Shown: positions 41,251 to 53,170, numbered from the stretch's first letter. The stretch: 64,000 nucleotides of DNA from Kitasatospora sp. NBC_01266 (GCF_036242395.1 NZ_CP108458.1:1054001-1118000); one strand, 5' to 3'. Notes: generated by a model from the sequence alone, not told the origin. Numbers and translations are program-made.

Positions 41251-41433
41251 CGAGCGACCTCCGCACGGCGACGAAAGCCTCCGCTTCCCGACGCCGCACC
41301 CCCAACGCCGGTCCTGACGGCCGGTCCGCCTCAACGGTGACGGCGCCCCAAGGCTGCCGGCGGCTGTGTTGGTGGCCAGTTGAGACGGCTCATCCGGGAT
41401 TTTCGCGAAACGGGCCCGTGCTTCCGCGCGGGC

Positions 41434-41905
41434 CTACGCCGGGCGCGCAGCGCACGGAGTACGGCGGTGCCGGCTGCGACGACCCCGGCGCTGGCGGTGC
41501 AGCAGATCCACGATCGCGCCCCGGCTGGTCCAGCTGCGGCCAAGAGCCTCGGTCCAGTCGTCGAGCAGCGCCATCTCCGCCGAGTGGAGCGCCTTCAACA
41601 GTTTCATGAGGCTGAGCGCCAGAGCGCTGACGGACTCCGCTTGGTCGTCGCTCCGTTGACTCCAGAGGATCGTGCTGACCAGGCGTCCGCTGAACCCTTG
41701 GGACGCCACCGGACACGACGGCCCGCGCCCGGGCCAGCCACTCATGCTTCGGGACAGGCCGCGTGCTCGGCAGCCGTTCTTCGATGGCACCCGGCTCAGG
41801 CCAGCCGCTGAACGCCTCGCGGACCAAGGGGTCGCATCGGGCGCACCACACGGCCCGCCGGTGCGGCGCGGCGGCGAGGGTGGTGGTGACGGGGGCGAGG
41901 GTCAT
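41434..41905 (-). pseudogene. Frameshifted gene of unknown family
   Basis: ATG 41905 (MTLAPVTTTLAAAPHRRAVW) has AAGGAG seven bases upstream, a good gene start, and codes well to about 41710 (PKHEWLARAR). From there codon use is better in another minus-strand frame: FSGRLVSTILWSQRSDDQ, then LMKLLKALHSAEMALLDDW, stopping at 41434. A single-base change near 41700 would join them into about 155 residues. I do not recognise the family. It could also be two unrelated small frames. Confidence 0.35.
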
Positions 41906-42189
41906 GCTCGGCTCCTTGTCGGTGTCCGGGTACAGGGTCCTTCACCTCCGGGCCCGGGCGGGGCCGGGTCCGGCAAAGAATCTCCGGACCAGCCGCGTGA
42001 CGCCCGTCACCCCACTACAGGCGCTGCGACGGCATGGCCCTTCGCCGACCCTGGTGCTGCAGGACCGGTCACCGATGCCAGCCGGAGTGATGCAGATCAC
42101 GGTTGTAGCGCTGGGAATCTCTGTCGATTCGCACCGCTGGCGGGCCGAAAAGCAGAGCCTTCTCGTACCGACCCAGGAGAACCAGCACG
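41906..42189. other. Non-coding stretch, nothing recognised
   Basis: It lies between the frameshifted gene and the helix-turn-helix gene, and should carry both divergent promoters. I see no repeat, tRNA or hairpin of note. Confidence 0.5.
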
Positions 42190-43113
42190 GTGTGCACCTT
42201 CATCAACACGACCCTCCAGCCCGGCCCCGGACTGCTCCGGCAGTTCCTGACCGACGTCACCTACACCCGGGCAGGGCACCGCTGGCGACGGGAGCGGTGC
42301 CAGTCGCCACTACTCCAGCCGACCGTGGACCGGTCGCCCTGGAAGCTCACGCTCGAGCTCATGGCGATCGCCCGCCGACCCCACTTGGCGCTTCAATTCC
42401 TCTTCAGGGACCCTGAGCGGGCCGCCTTGTTCCCGGAGGACTTCGAGGTCGAACACGTTGCGCCGGGCGCCGTCGCCGTCCTGCTGATCGGTCTCGCCCG
42501 AGCGATCAGGCATGGCCGGCGCGCCGCACCCCCGCCCGCCCGGGAGGCACTTGTCGCGGCCCTGACGGCCCGGTTCGCCGCGATCCACGGCGACCGGGAC
42601 ACGGTGGATGCGTTCAGCCGGGACTGGCTGGGGCTGGAGCATCCTGCGCGGTGGCGAGAAGCGGTGGAGAACGCCCTCCTGGGCGACTGGGTCCACCAGC
42701 TGGGCCAAGGGCCACTGCGCGATCCAGAGCTGCTCGCACTGCTCCAGCGGCATGCCGCCATCGAGCACCGCCACCTGCAGCCGCTGTGGGAACGCAAGGT
42801 CCGGGGAAAGCGCACCGTACTGCTCAGCCAGCCCGTCGGCACCGATCTGACGATTGCGGACCTGCTGGTCGAACACCGGACCCCGGAGAGCGAGGCACTC
42901 TGGGCGGAGATCGGCGACAGCCGGCTCGCCCGCGTGCTGCAGCACCTGGCCCCGCAGGAGAAGGCGGTCGCTTGGTGCAGGGCGCAGGGCGCGCCCACTT
43001 GGCCCGAAGCCGCCCGCGCCGCCGGCCTGCCGACCGCCTACGGGGAACGCGTGCGCCGCAAGCTCAAGTACCTCGGGGCCAAGCACGCCGCAGGTTGCGC
43101 AAACGCCCCCTGA
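42190..43113 (+). CDS. Orphan protein with C-terminal helix-turn-helix
   Basis: 307-aa soluble protein. The first 200 residues are helical with no known domain. The C-terminus is LAPQEKAVAWCRAQGAPTWP followed by EAARAAGLPTAYGERVRRKL, which has the shape of a sigma-70 region 4/LuxR-like helix-turn-helix (the LxPQExAV start, then a recognition helix). The middle part resembles sequences seen in hypothetical proteins on Streptomyces accessory DNA. The GTG at 42190 has AGGAG about ten bases upstream. It may be a DNA-binding regulator; the target is unknown. It stands alone between decayed genes. Confidence 0.55.
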   Translation: MCTFINTTLQPGPGLLRQFLTDVTYTRAGHRWRRERCQSPLLQPTVDRSPWKLTLELMAIARRPHLALQFLFRDPERAALFPEDFEVEHVAPGAVAVLLIGLARAIRHGRRAAPPPAREALVAALTARFAAIHGDRDTVDAFSRDWLGLEHPARWREAVENALLGDWVHQLGQGPLRDPELLALLQRHAAIEHRHLQPLWERKVRGKRTVLLSQPVGTDLTIADLLVEHRTPESEALWAEIGDSRLARVLQHLAPQEKAVAWCRAQGAPTWPEAARAAGLPTAYGERVRRKLKYLGAKHAAGCANAP

Positions 43114-43464
43114 CGCTCGCCAAGGCCCTGCCAGCTCAGGTGTCGGTCAAAGCGGATCAAGCCCATGGGGCCCTGGCCGACCTCCGCGGTCACCAGGACC
43201 CCGCACTCACTTTCCGCAGCTACCGCACCGGGTCACGCGCCCGCTCAGCAAGGCAGTCAGCAGCCGGCACTGCCATCACCCCTGCGGCATCATCCGCCCC
43301 CCGGTGTGCACCAGCTGCCACAACGTCCCGACAGCGGGGCAACCGGAACCCCACTCCGCGCCTCGAACGGTCGCCACCCGGCTGGATCATCTGGCCTGCG
43401 CTCCATGGGGTTTGACCGTACGTTTCCATCGAGGGGGCCACCCAAGCGAGAGGTGTCATCTGCC
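43114..43464. other. 350 bp without a supported gene
   Basis: No frame here has a start with a ribosome site or family similarity. One frame shows several Cys/His (CHHPCGI, PPVCTSCHN) but runs through from the preceding gene. The last 60 bp is presumably the YegP promoter. Confidence 0.5.
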
Positions 43465-43656
43465 ATGGCAGGCAAGTTCGAGCTCTACACCGACGAGAGC
43501 GGCATGCACCGGTTCCGACTCAAGGCCAGCAACGGCTCCGTCGTCCTGGTCGGCGACGCGCACGAGAGCAAGGAATCGCTGCTGAAGAACATCGAGTCGC
43601 TCCGCAAACTCGCCCCGTACGCGGAGGTCCGCGAAGCGAGCGGCAGCCCGGTGTAG
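43465..43656 (+). CDS. YegP family (DUF1508) protein
   Basis: 63-aa single YegP repeat. KFELYTDESGMHRFRLKASNG, cut here at its turn, and SKESLLKNIESLRK form the beta-beta-alpha module. Most bacterial members have two repeats (about 110 aa); actinobacterial ones with one repeat are common. Function unknown. GAGAGG lies upstream. It is followed by its own hairpin terminator. Confidence 0.85.
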   Translation: MAGKFELYTDESGMHRFRLKASNGSVVLVGDAHESKESLLKNIESLRKLAPYAEVREASGSPV

Positions 43657-43670
43657 CCGTTCGCGGTGAC

Positions 43671-43708
43671 ATGGTGGGGAGTGGCCCGGTCGGGTCGCTC
43701 CCCACCAT
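43671..43708 (+). terminator. Hairpin terminator after yegP
   Basis: ATGGTGGGGAG and CTCCCCACCAT form a perfect 11-bp stem over a 16-base loop that itself contains CCCG/CGGG pairing. Confidence 0.8.
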
Positions 43709-43784
43709 CGTGCCCAAACCGACCGAGCCAGTCCTGCCGAATTGGCCCTGTCGAGGGCACCCTGACTGCCCCTAGGCTCGGGGA

Positions 43785-44630
43785 ATGCGTATCTCGATCA
43801 TCGACGCCTTCACCGACCGCCCCTTCGCCGGCAATCCGGCCGGCGTCTGTCTGCTGGAGACGGACGCGTGGCCCGCGGAGCAGTGGATGCGCCAGGTGGC
43901 GCGCGAACTCAACCTCTCCGAGACCGCCTTCGTCCGCCCGCTGACCGACGACGCCGAAGCCGACTGGGCGCTGCGCTGGTTCACCCCGATGACCGAGGTC
44001 CCGCTCTGCGGGCACGGCACGCTGGCCGCCACCCACGCGCTGCGCAGCCACGGCCTGGCCGGCCAGGAGCCGGTCCGGTTCAGTTCGTTGAGCGGAGTGC
44101 TGACGGCCATGCCGCGCACCGACGGCATGATCAGCCTGGACTTCCCGGCCGCCCGCCCGGAGCCCGCCGAGGTCCCCGAGGGCCTGGCCGAGGCCCTCGG
44201 CAGCCCGGTGCTCGGCTGCCGCACCACCGGCGGCCTGGACATCCTGCTCGCCGAACTGCGCAGCGAGCACGCGGTGCGCGGCCTGGCCCCGGACCTGGCG
44301 GCCATCACCCGTCAGCGGGCCCGGGGTGTGGTGGTCACCGCACTGGCCGAAGACCCGTCCGACGGCTACGACTTCGTCTCCCGCTACTTCGCCCCGGCCG
44401 CCGGGGTGGCCGAGGACCCGGTGACCGGCAGCGCGCACACCGTGCTGGCCCCGTTCTGGGCCGAGCGGCTCGGGCGCACCACGTTGACCGGCTACCAGGC
44501 CTCGGCCCGCGGCGGGCTGGTCCACTGCGAACTGCGCGGCGGCGCGGCGGACCGTGGCGAGCGGGTGCTGCTCTCGGGGCGGGCGGTCACCGTGCTGACC
44601 GGCGAGCTCAGCCCGTCGGCAGCCAGCTGA
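43785..44630 (+). CDS. PhzF family isomerase/epimerase-like protein
   Basis: 281-aa PhzF-fold protein. DAFTDRPFAGNPAGVCLL is the N-terminal hallmark, LSETAF holds the catalytic Glu equivalent to E45 of PhzF, CGHGTLAATHAL is the second signature, and EDPVTGSAHTVLAPFWA the C-terminal one. PhzF isomerises a phenazine precursor, but most homologues, including this one with no phenazine genes nearby, have unknown substrates. It overlaps the convergent CPBP gene by 23 bp. Confidence 0.87.
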   Translation: MRISIIDAFTDRPFAGNPAGVCLLETDAWPAEQWMRQVARELNLSETAFVRPLTDDAEADWALRWFTPMTEVPLCGHGTLAATHALRSHGLAGQEPVRFSSLSGVLTAMPRTDGMISLDFPAARPEPAEVPEGLAEALGSPVLGCRTTGGLDILLAELRSEHAVRGLAPDLAAITRQRARGVVVTALAEDPSDGYDFVSRYFAPAAGVAEDPVTGSAHTVLAPFWAERLGRTTLTGYQASARGGLVHCELRGGAADRGERVLLSGRAVTVLTGELSPSAAS

Positions 44631-45411
44631 CGTGCCCGGCCAGCAGCGCGTAGCCGACGAAGGCGGTGGTGTCGATCAGCGCGTGCGCCATGGCCAGCGG
44701 CATCACCCGGCCCCAACGCCGGTAGAGCAGGCAGAAGACGGCGCCCATCACCATGTTGCCGACCAGCCCGCCCACGCCCTGGTAGAGGTGGTAGGAGCCG
44801 CGCACCAGCGAGCTGGCCAGCACGATCGCCGGCCAGCCCCAGCCGCGCTGCTCCAGGCGGCGGATCAGGTAGCCGAGCACCACCACCTCCTCCAGCACGG
44901 CGTTCTGGCAGGCCGACCCGATCAGCACGGGGATCCGCCACCAGACGTCGGGCAGGCCCGAGGGCACCACCGTGAGGTTGAATCCGGCGGCCCGCGAGCC
45001 CAGGTAGAGGGCCAGCCCACTGCCCCCGATCACGGCGGCCACCAGGGCGCCGCGCCCGAGGTCGGCGAGCTTGTGGCGCAGGTCGAAGCCGAGCACCCGC
45101 AGGCTGGTCCCTTCGCGGACCAGCAGGTAGCCGACCAGCACCACCGGCATCAGACCCCGGGCGATGTAGTAGAGCTGGTAGGCCAGATCGATCCAGGGCC
45201 GTCCCGGTGCGGCCGAGGAGTTCAGCGGGGCGACCTGCTGGCTGAGCGCGGTGTGCTGGGTGAGCGAGTCGGCGAAGCTGATCACCGCGTAGACCCCGCT
45301 CGCGCCGAGCGACAGGCCCAGGACGATCAGCAGCTCGATACCGAGCAGCCGCCGCCCGGGCGAGCCGGGCGGCAGGGTGTTCTCGGGGTACGCGGGAGGA
45401 GCGATCGTCAT
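44608..45411 (-). CDS. CPBP family intramembrane metalloprotease
   Basis: 267-aa membrane protein with about 7 helices. The Abi/CAAX protease motifs are present: EE in NAVLEEVVVLGYLIRRL, His in SLVRGSYHLYQGVGGL, and His in MPLAMAHALIDTT. The family includes CAAX prenyl proteases and bacteriocin self-immunity proteins. Role here unknown. It starts with an ATG (MTIAPPAYPEN). Confidence 0.85.
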   Translation of the reverse strand: MTIAPPAYPENTLPPGSPGRRLLGIELLIVLGLSLGASGVYAVISFADSLTQHTALSQQVAPLNSSAAPGRPWIDLAYQLYYIARGLMPVVLVGYLLVREGTSLRVLGFDLRHKLADLGRGALVAAVIGGSGLALYLGSRAAGFNLTVVPSGLPDVWWRIPVLIGSACQNAVLEEVVVLGYLIRRLEQRGWGWPAIVLASSLVRGSYHLYQGVGGLVGNMVMGAVFCLLYRRWGRVMPLAMAHALIDTTAFVGYALLAGHVSWLPTG

Positions 45412-45460
45412 GGCCGATCATCCTGTCATACCAGGATGAGCCCGGCCCTGAGCTGGGCCG

Positions 45461-46963
45461 TCAGCCCACCGGCCAGGTGTGCACCGGTTCACCGGCCCGC
45501 ATCAGCTCCATGTAGCGCCGGGTCATGGTGGCCAGCGCGGTGTTCCGGTCCATGCCGTAGCGCTCGCGCAACTGATGGACGGTGGCGGCCTGCCAGGCGG
45601 CGCCGTTGGTCCGGCGCAGGCAGCGCTGCTCGATGATGCCCAGGTAGCGGTCCCGGTCGGCCGGCTGCACGCCCCACGCGTCCAGGCCCTGGTGGGCCAG
45701 CGGCAGCAGCTCGCCGAGCACCAGGTCCACCACCGGCACCTCGGCGAGCGCGCCGCGCGCCCCGCGGCCCTGCCGGGGCCAGTGGATGGCGCTGTCGATG
45801 CCGTACCGCGCGGCGGTCTGGAAGTTCTGCTCGGCCCGGTCGAACGGCAGCCTGGTCCAGATCGGACGGTTCTGCTCGGCGAGCACCCGGACCAGGCCGT
45901 AGTAGAAGGCGGCGTTGGCCAGCGTGTCGGCGACCGTCGGACCGGCCGGCAGGCAGCGGTTCTCCACCCGCAGGTGCGGCACACCGTCGGCCACGTCGTA
46001 GACCGGGCGGTTCCACCGGTAGATGGTGCCGTTGTGCAGGCGCATCTCGGCGAGCTTGGGGATGCCGCCGGAGGCCAGCACCTTGGCCGGGTCCTCGTCG
46101 TCGCAGATCGGCAGCAGCGCCGGGAAGTACCGCATGTTCTCCGCGAACAGCTCCAGCACGCTGTCCACCCAGCGCTCCCCGAACCAGGTGATGGGGCGCA
46201 CGCCCTGGGCCTTGAGCTCGGCCGAACGGGTGTCGCAGGCCTGCTGGAAGAGGACCGGACGGGTCTCCCGCCACAGCTCGCGGCCGAACAGGAAGGGCGA
46301 GTTGGCGCCCAGCGCCACCTGGACGGCGGCGATCGCCTGGGCGGCGTTCCAGACCGAGGCGAACCGGTCCGGGGTGACCTGCAGGTGCAGTTGCAGCGAG
46401 GTCGCCGCTGCCTCGGCCACCATGGTCACCGACTCGAGCACCAGGTGTTCCACGCCCTCGATGTCGAGCGCGATCTCCTCGCCCCGGGCGGCCATGATCT
46501 GGTCGCTGAGCAGGGTGTAGCGGTTGTTGTTCGACATCGAGTCCAGCCCGGTGTGCTCCACGCCCAGCGTCGGCAGCACACCGACCATGATGATCCGGGC
46601 ATCCGCCTCGGCGGCCCGCCGGTCGGCGTAGCGCAGGCCGGTGTCGATCTCCTCGCGCAGTTCCTCGAAGACGTGCCCGGTCAGCCGGTGCGGGGCGATG
46701 TTGACCTCGATGTTGAACTGGCCCAGCTCGGTCTGGAAGTCGGCCGACCCGATCGCCGCCAGTACCTGCTCGTTGCGCATCAGCGGCAGACCCTGTTCGT
46801 CCGCCAGGTTGAGCTCGATCTCCAGACCCAGCACCGCCCTGGGCCGGTCGAATCGGCCGTCCCTCAGCATCCGGTCCAGAGCCTCCTGGCAGGACTGCAG
46901 CTTGAGCCGGTACTGCTGCCGGTCCGCCAGGTCCGCGCGCGTCGCGACGACCTTCTCCCCCAT
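45461..46963 (-). CDS. Glutamate-cysteine ligase-like carboxylate-amine ligase
   Basis: 500-aa enzyme of the glutamate-cysteine ligase superfamily. AVLGLEIELNLADEQGLP is the ATP/metal entry (GxExE pattern). QLHLQV, ENRCLPAGPTVADTLANAAF and RLPFDRAEQNF follow. It is longer than YbdK (about 370) and matches the Streptomyces glutamate-cysteine ligase-like group of about 500 residues. Actinomycetes use mycothiol, not glutathione, so another amide product is likely. An AGATCG-N5-CGATCT repeat lies about 55 bp before the start. Confidence 0.75.
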   Translation of the reverse strand: MGEKVVATRADLADRQQYRLKLQSCQEALDRMLRDGRFDRPRAVLGLEIELNLADEQGLPLMRNEQVLAAIGSADFQTELGQFNIEVNIAPHRLTGHVFEELREEIDTGLRYADRRAAEADARIIMVGVLPTLGVEHTGLDSMSNNNRYTLLSDQIMAARGEEIALDIEGVEHLVLESVTMVAEAAATSLQLHLQVTPDRFASVWNAAQAIAAVQVALGANSPFLFGRELWRETRPVLFQQACDTRSAELKAQGVRPITWFGERWVDSVLELFAENMRYFPALLPICDDEDPAKVLASGGIPKLAEMRLHNGTIYRWNRPVYDVADGVPHLRVENRCLPAGPTVADTLANAAFYYGLVRVLAEQNRPIWTRLPFDRAEQNFQTAARYGIDSAIHWPRQGRGARGALAEVPVVDLVLGELLPLAHQGLDAWGVQPADRDRYLGIIEQRCLRRTNGAAWQAATVHQLRERYGMDRNTALATMTRRYMELMRAGEPVHTWPVG

Positions 46964-47323
46964 GGATGCCCCCTTCGGCCGGTGCCACCGTGCCCTGCAT
47001 CATGCCCAGCCGGAAGATCGATACCCGATCTCGCTCAATGCCTTGCGACACAAGGGAACTGACGCTCCCTCACCTTCAGGTCAACTTGCCGAGCCGGACA
47101 GAAGGTGATAAGAAGGTCACCCTGCGCACTTGTTCGAGTAGGCTGCGCGCCGCTTGTCGCTCCGGCTCCGGTTCGCTTTCCGGGGCTCGGGCGACACTCT
47201 CGCGTGCGGCGCAGTCCACTCGCGCGCCACGCCCCGCGATCACGCCCAACCGGACCCGGCCATCTCGCGCCACGCCGGTATGCCGCTTTCGCACGCCGAT
47301 CTCGCACGGAGAGGCGACCTGCC
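46964..47323. other. 360-bp divergent intergenic region
   Basis: It separates the ligase-like gene and the conserved hypothetical gene. It contains an inverted repeat AGATCG-N5-CGATCT at 47015-47031 and an AT-richer patch around 47095-47125 (GGTGATAAGAAGGTCA), the likely promoter zone. No gene seen. Confidence 0.5.
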
Positions 47324-47941
47324 ATGACCCTGCAAACGCCCCAGCCCCCACCCAGCGCCCTGCGGGCTGTACTGGCCGCACTGAGTTCGCCCGCTGCCCT
47401 GCGGCAGCCCGGGGCCGCCGCGCTGCGCAGTCCCACCGGCCGACTCTCGCCCTCCCATCCACTGGCGGTGCACCACCTGCCGCCCGGGACGACGACGGCA
47501 CGGGCGTTGGCCGCCGCGCCGCGCACCGGCTGGCGGTTCCTGATCGAGACCGGCGGGGTGGTGGTCGCGGCAGCCGAGGTGGTGAAGTCGGCGGAGGGCC
47601 ATAGTTTCGCGCACTTCGCGGCCGGCCCCTACCTGGACTCCACGGTGCAGGCAGTGGCCCAGGCCTGGCAGCTGGTGCAGGCCCAGCGCACCAGCCACCA
47701 GGCACGGCTGCTCTCGATGCCGGGGCACTACGCCACCGCGCTGTGGCTGCACGGCATCGACGCCACGCCGGACGACGACCTGCTGATCCCACTGGCCCCG
47801 GCCCCGCTGGGGGTCACCGCACACCACGCCTATCCGGCCGGTGAACTGCTCACCCTGCTCGCCCGCCCGGCGGCGGCTCCCGGCAGCGCCGCCAGGTCGG
47901 CGGCGGCGGCCGCTCCGCTCGCGCCGGTACCCGCGTTCTAG
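47324..47941 (+). CDS. Conserved actinobacterial hypothetical protein
   Basis: 205-aa soluble protein. RTGWRFLIETGGVVVAAAEV, SFAHFAAGPYLDSTVQAVAQA, RLLSMPGHYATALWLHG and LLIPLAPAPLGV are segments I know from conserved Streptomyces proteins of similar length beginning MTLQTPQ. No enzymatic motif and no membrane segment. GGAGAGG precedes the ATG. A hairpin terminator follows. Confidence 0.7.
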   Translation: MTLQTPQPPPSALRAVLAALSSPAALRQPGAAALRSPTGRLSPSHPLAVHHLPPGTTTARALAAAPRTGWRFLIETGGVVVAAAEVVKSAEGHSFAHFAAGPYLDSTVQAVAQAWQLVQAQRTSHQARLLSMPGHYATALWLHGIDATPDDDLLIPLAPAPLGVTAHHAYPAGELLTLLARPAAAPGSAARSAAAAAPLAPVPAF

Positions 47942-47988
47942 CTCCGGACCCACGCGGGTCCCACCCCACCCTGACGGACTATCTCGTA

Positions 47989-48017
47989 GCCACCCGGCCG
48001 CACCAGGGCCGGGTGGC
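47989..48017 (+). terminator. Hairpin terminator
   Basis: GCCACCCGGCC and its exact complement with a 7-base loop, 48 bp after the stop of the hypothetical gene. Confidence 0.75.
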
Positions 48018-48301
48018 CCGTTTGTGCGCGCAAATCCCGGGGAGCCATCTGAATGGGTGATCTCTGGCCCGGAGTTGTGGCGCGTGTCACCAAACAGCTG
48101 CGAGACGGGCCCGCGATGCCGACACTGGAGACCAGCGTGGAAGGACCACCTGTCCTACCCACAGAAGCGCCGGCTCACACCTGGGCCGGCCGGACAGGAT
48201 CCGACCACCGTCAACGGTGTTCCGGAGCCGCCGGGTCCAGCCGGGACTCGGGCCGGTACCGCTGCGGGGGGCGTGGATCGTGAGTGAAGCGAGGTACCAG
48301 G
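48018..48301. other. 284 bp without a supported gene
   Basis: It presumably holds the DUF5999 promoter. Small frames cross it but none has a convincing start or family similarity. Confidence 0.45.
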
Positions 48302-48493
48302 ATGTGCCAGCACCGACCTGAGTGTCCGTCCGCCGAGTCCGCCGACCGGGAGGCCGCCGTCCCGGTCGCCCGGCACCCCGAGCAGGGCTGGAGCCTGCTG
48401 TGCAACGGGGTCCTGCTCTTCGAGGACACCGGCGAGCTGCTGCCGGACGGCCGGGTGATCGCACCGCACCGGGCGCTGGTGATCGCCGCCTGA
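48302..48493 (+). CDS. DUF5999 family protein
   Basis: 63-aa protein beginning MCQHRPECPSAESADREAA and ending GWSLLCNGVLLFEDTGELL plus PDGRVIAPHR, the pattern of DUF5999, a small family frequent in Streptomyces and often next to regulatory genes. Three cysteines (CQH, ECP, LCNG) and His might bind metal (inference). Function unknown. Confidence 0.8.
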   Translation: MCQHRPECPSAESADREAAVPVARHPEQGWSLLCNGVLLFEDTGELLPDGRVIAPHRALVIAA

Positions 48494-48525
48494 TCACCTG
48501 TCGGCCGATACAAGCCGGTGGAATC

Positions 48526-48565
48526 GACGAAGTCCCCTGCGGCAACCGCCGCAGGGGACTTCGTC
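48526..48565. terminator. Bidirectional 18-bp hairpin terminator
   Basis: A perfect 18-bp stem (GACGAAGTCCCCTGCGGC and complement) with the loop AACC, between the convergent DUF5999 and gcvP genes. Confidence 0.9.
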
Positions 48566-48578
48566 ATGCCATCCGGAA

Positions 48579-51479
<2,901 letters not shown>

Positions 51480-51581
51480 GGTGGTCGAGGCCTCCTGGTC
51501 ACGGACCGGCGAGGGCACACACGCCGCAGGGCTCATCGCCGTGGGGCGCGGATGAGCCTGGACGGGCGAGCCCGACAGGCC

Positions 51582-51810
51582 TCCCCCTCTGTCATCGGGA
51601 CCTGAGAGCTTCGCCCGCACGGAGCTCACGCCCCGTCGGCTTGCACCGTCGGTGAGGGTGGTCCCCGCCGGCTCCCTCGCCGACGGCCCTGCCCTGCTTT
51701 CCAGAGTGACCTATCCCACACGGTACGGATGCCTGAGAGATTCCGGGGAGGGTTTGCTCCTTCGGCGCCTCACTCCCCTGCGTTTCCAAGGGTGAGGACT
51801 CTCCCGAGCG
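51582..51810 (-). ncRNA. Tandem glycine riboswitch
   Basis: Read on the minus strand, the gcvP leader has two aptamers. The first (about 51810-51693) shows GGGAGAGTCC, CGCCGAAGGAGCAA, GAATCTCTCAGGCA and GGTCACTCTGGAAAGC. The second (about 51692-51582) shows CACCGACGGTGCAAGCCG, GAAGCTCTCAGGTC and GATGACAGAGGGGGAGG. These are the conserved cores of the gcvT RNA element in tandem form, where glycine binding usually turns the glycine cleavage genes on. About 100 bases remain to the gcvP start for the expression platform. Confidence 0.92.
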
Positions 51811-51984
51811 GGTTCTGCGGTCGCGCCCAGGGTACCAGCGCCGACCTGCGGGGCAGCCGCTCAGGTGAGCGAATCCACTCCCCCAGATGGCCCAGTACGC
51901 GCACAAACGGCGGCGCTCGGCTCGCTGCCGTCCCCTTCGTGGCTTTTGGTGTGAATCGCAGGCAGTGACGAGCTGGAGGAAAGC

Positions 51985-53091
51985 GTGCAGACCGACATCG
52001 ATCCCCGAGACCTGATCGGGCACAAGGCCGTCGACCGCAACGGCGACAAGATCGGCACGGTGGACGAGGTCTACCTCGACGACGCGACGGGCGAGCCCGA
52101 GTGGGCCGCCGTGCGGACCGGAATCTTCGGGCGGGACGCCTTCGTCCCACTCACCACGAGCGAGTTCTCCGGCGAGGAACTGCGCGTGCCCTACGACAAG
52201 TCGCTGATCAAGGAGTCCCCCGACTTCGGGGTCGGCCAGCACCTGTCACCCGCCCAGGAGCTGCAGCTCTACCGCTACTACGGGCTGGACTCCCCCGTCG
52301 CCGGCCGCCCCGCCGAGCGCACCGGCCCCGCGGGCGACCACGCGGCCGGCGCCCGGGACCTGGATTTCGGCGTCGGCTCAGGTACCGCCCCCGGTGCTCC
52401 GATGGCGGCCGCGGCTGCGGCGGCCACCACCGCCCGCCCCACCAGCACCGCCTCCGGCCCCGGCCCCGGCACCGGCACCCAGCAGACCGCCGGCCGGTCA
52501 TCGACCCCGACGCCGGCACCGGCCACCATCGGCCTGGACAAGCCGACCGAGCCGCAGCCCACCCCCGCCCCGCCCACCCCCGACCCGGTGCACGCGACGC
52601 AGAAGCAGAGCGCCGCCCACACCCCGGGCAGCACTCCGCCGCCCGGCCCGATCGAGCTGACGCTGCGCGAGGAACGGCTGGAGGTCACCAACGAGTGGCA
52701 CGTGCTGGGCACCGCCCGGCTGCGCAAGTACGTGGTGACCGAGCCGGTCGAGCGACGCGTCCAGGTGGTGCGCGAGCGGGTCCGGGTGGAGCGGGTCCCG
52801 GTCGGCGAGGCGGAGCGGGCCACCCTCACGGCGCAGGAGATCGCCGAGGCGGTGGAGGAGGTGACCCTGCGCGAGGAGCGCCCGGCGGTGCGCAAGTACC
52901 TGGCGCCGCTGGAGCGGGTGCGGATGGTGGTGGAGCGGTACACCGAGGAGAAGGTGATCCGCGAGGAACTGCGCCGCGAGCAGGTGGAGATCCACGACAG
53001 CACGAACGCCGCCTCGGGCACGCACGACACCCACGGCGGACCGGCCCACCCGCAGATGCCCCCTGGGGCGGGTGGTCGGCACAGCGGCTGA
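51985..53091 (+). CDS. PRC-barrel and DUF2382 stress-type protein
   Basis: 368-aa soluble protein. A PRC barrel (about 5-85: DLIGHKAVDRNGDKIGTVDE) is followed by a Pro/Ala/Thr-rich linker of about 140 residues. Then comes a DUF2382 domain (about 225-345: LTLREERLEVTNEW and VTLREERPAVRKYLAPLERV), with two LREER repeats. This fusion occurs in actinobacteria and in the YsnF-like stress proteins of Bacillus; the molecular role is unclear. GTG 51985 has GGAGGAAA upstream. It faces away from gcvP, and the shared 175 bp before it has no clear hairpin apart from the riboswitch. Confidence 0.82.
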   Translation: MQTDIDPRDLIGHKAVDRNGDKIGTVDEVYLDDATGEPEWAAVRTGIFGRDAFVPLTTSEFSGEELRVPYDKSLIKESPDFGVGQHLSPAQELQLYRYYGLDSPVAGRPAERTGPAGDHAAGARDLDFGVGSGTAPGAPMAAAAAAATTARPTSTASGPGPGTGTQQTAGRSSTPTPAPATIGLDKPTEPQPTPAPPTPDPVHATQKQSAAHTPGSTPPPGPIELTLREERLEVTNEWHVLGTARLRKYVVTEPVERRVQVVRERVRVERVPVGEAERATLTAQEIAEAVEEVTLREERPAVRKYLAPLERVRMVVERYTEEKVIREELRREQVEIHDSTNAASGTHDTHGGPAHPQMPPGAGGRHSG

Positions 53092-53107
53092 GCAGCCGAG
53101 GAGCATC

Positions 53108-53139
53108 CGGCCCGGATCCGCGACAGCGGGTCCGGGCCG
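53108..53139 (+). terminator. Hairpin terminator
   Basis: CGGCCCGGA and TCCGGGCCG, extended by CC/GG pairs, 16 bp after the PRC/DUF2382 stop. Confidence 0.65.
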
Positions 53140-53170
53140 TCGTGCGCAGCAAAGCTTCAACGGTAGATAT

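Noticed and set aside
43260..43340. Cys/His-rich frame suggesting a zinc finger
   Set aside because: It has no start codon of its own, runs on from another gene's shadow frame, and shows no family similarity.
43785..44630. A phenazine biosynthesis cluster
   Set aside because: Only the PhzF-like gene is present, and most PhzF homologues lie outside such clusters.
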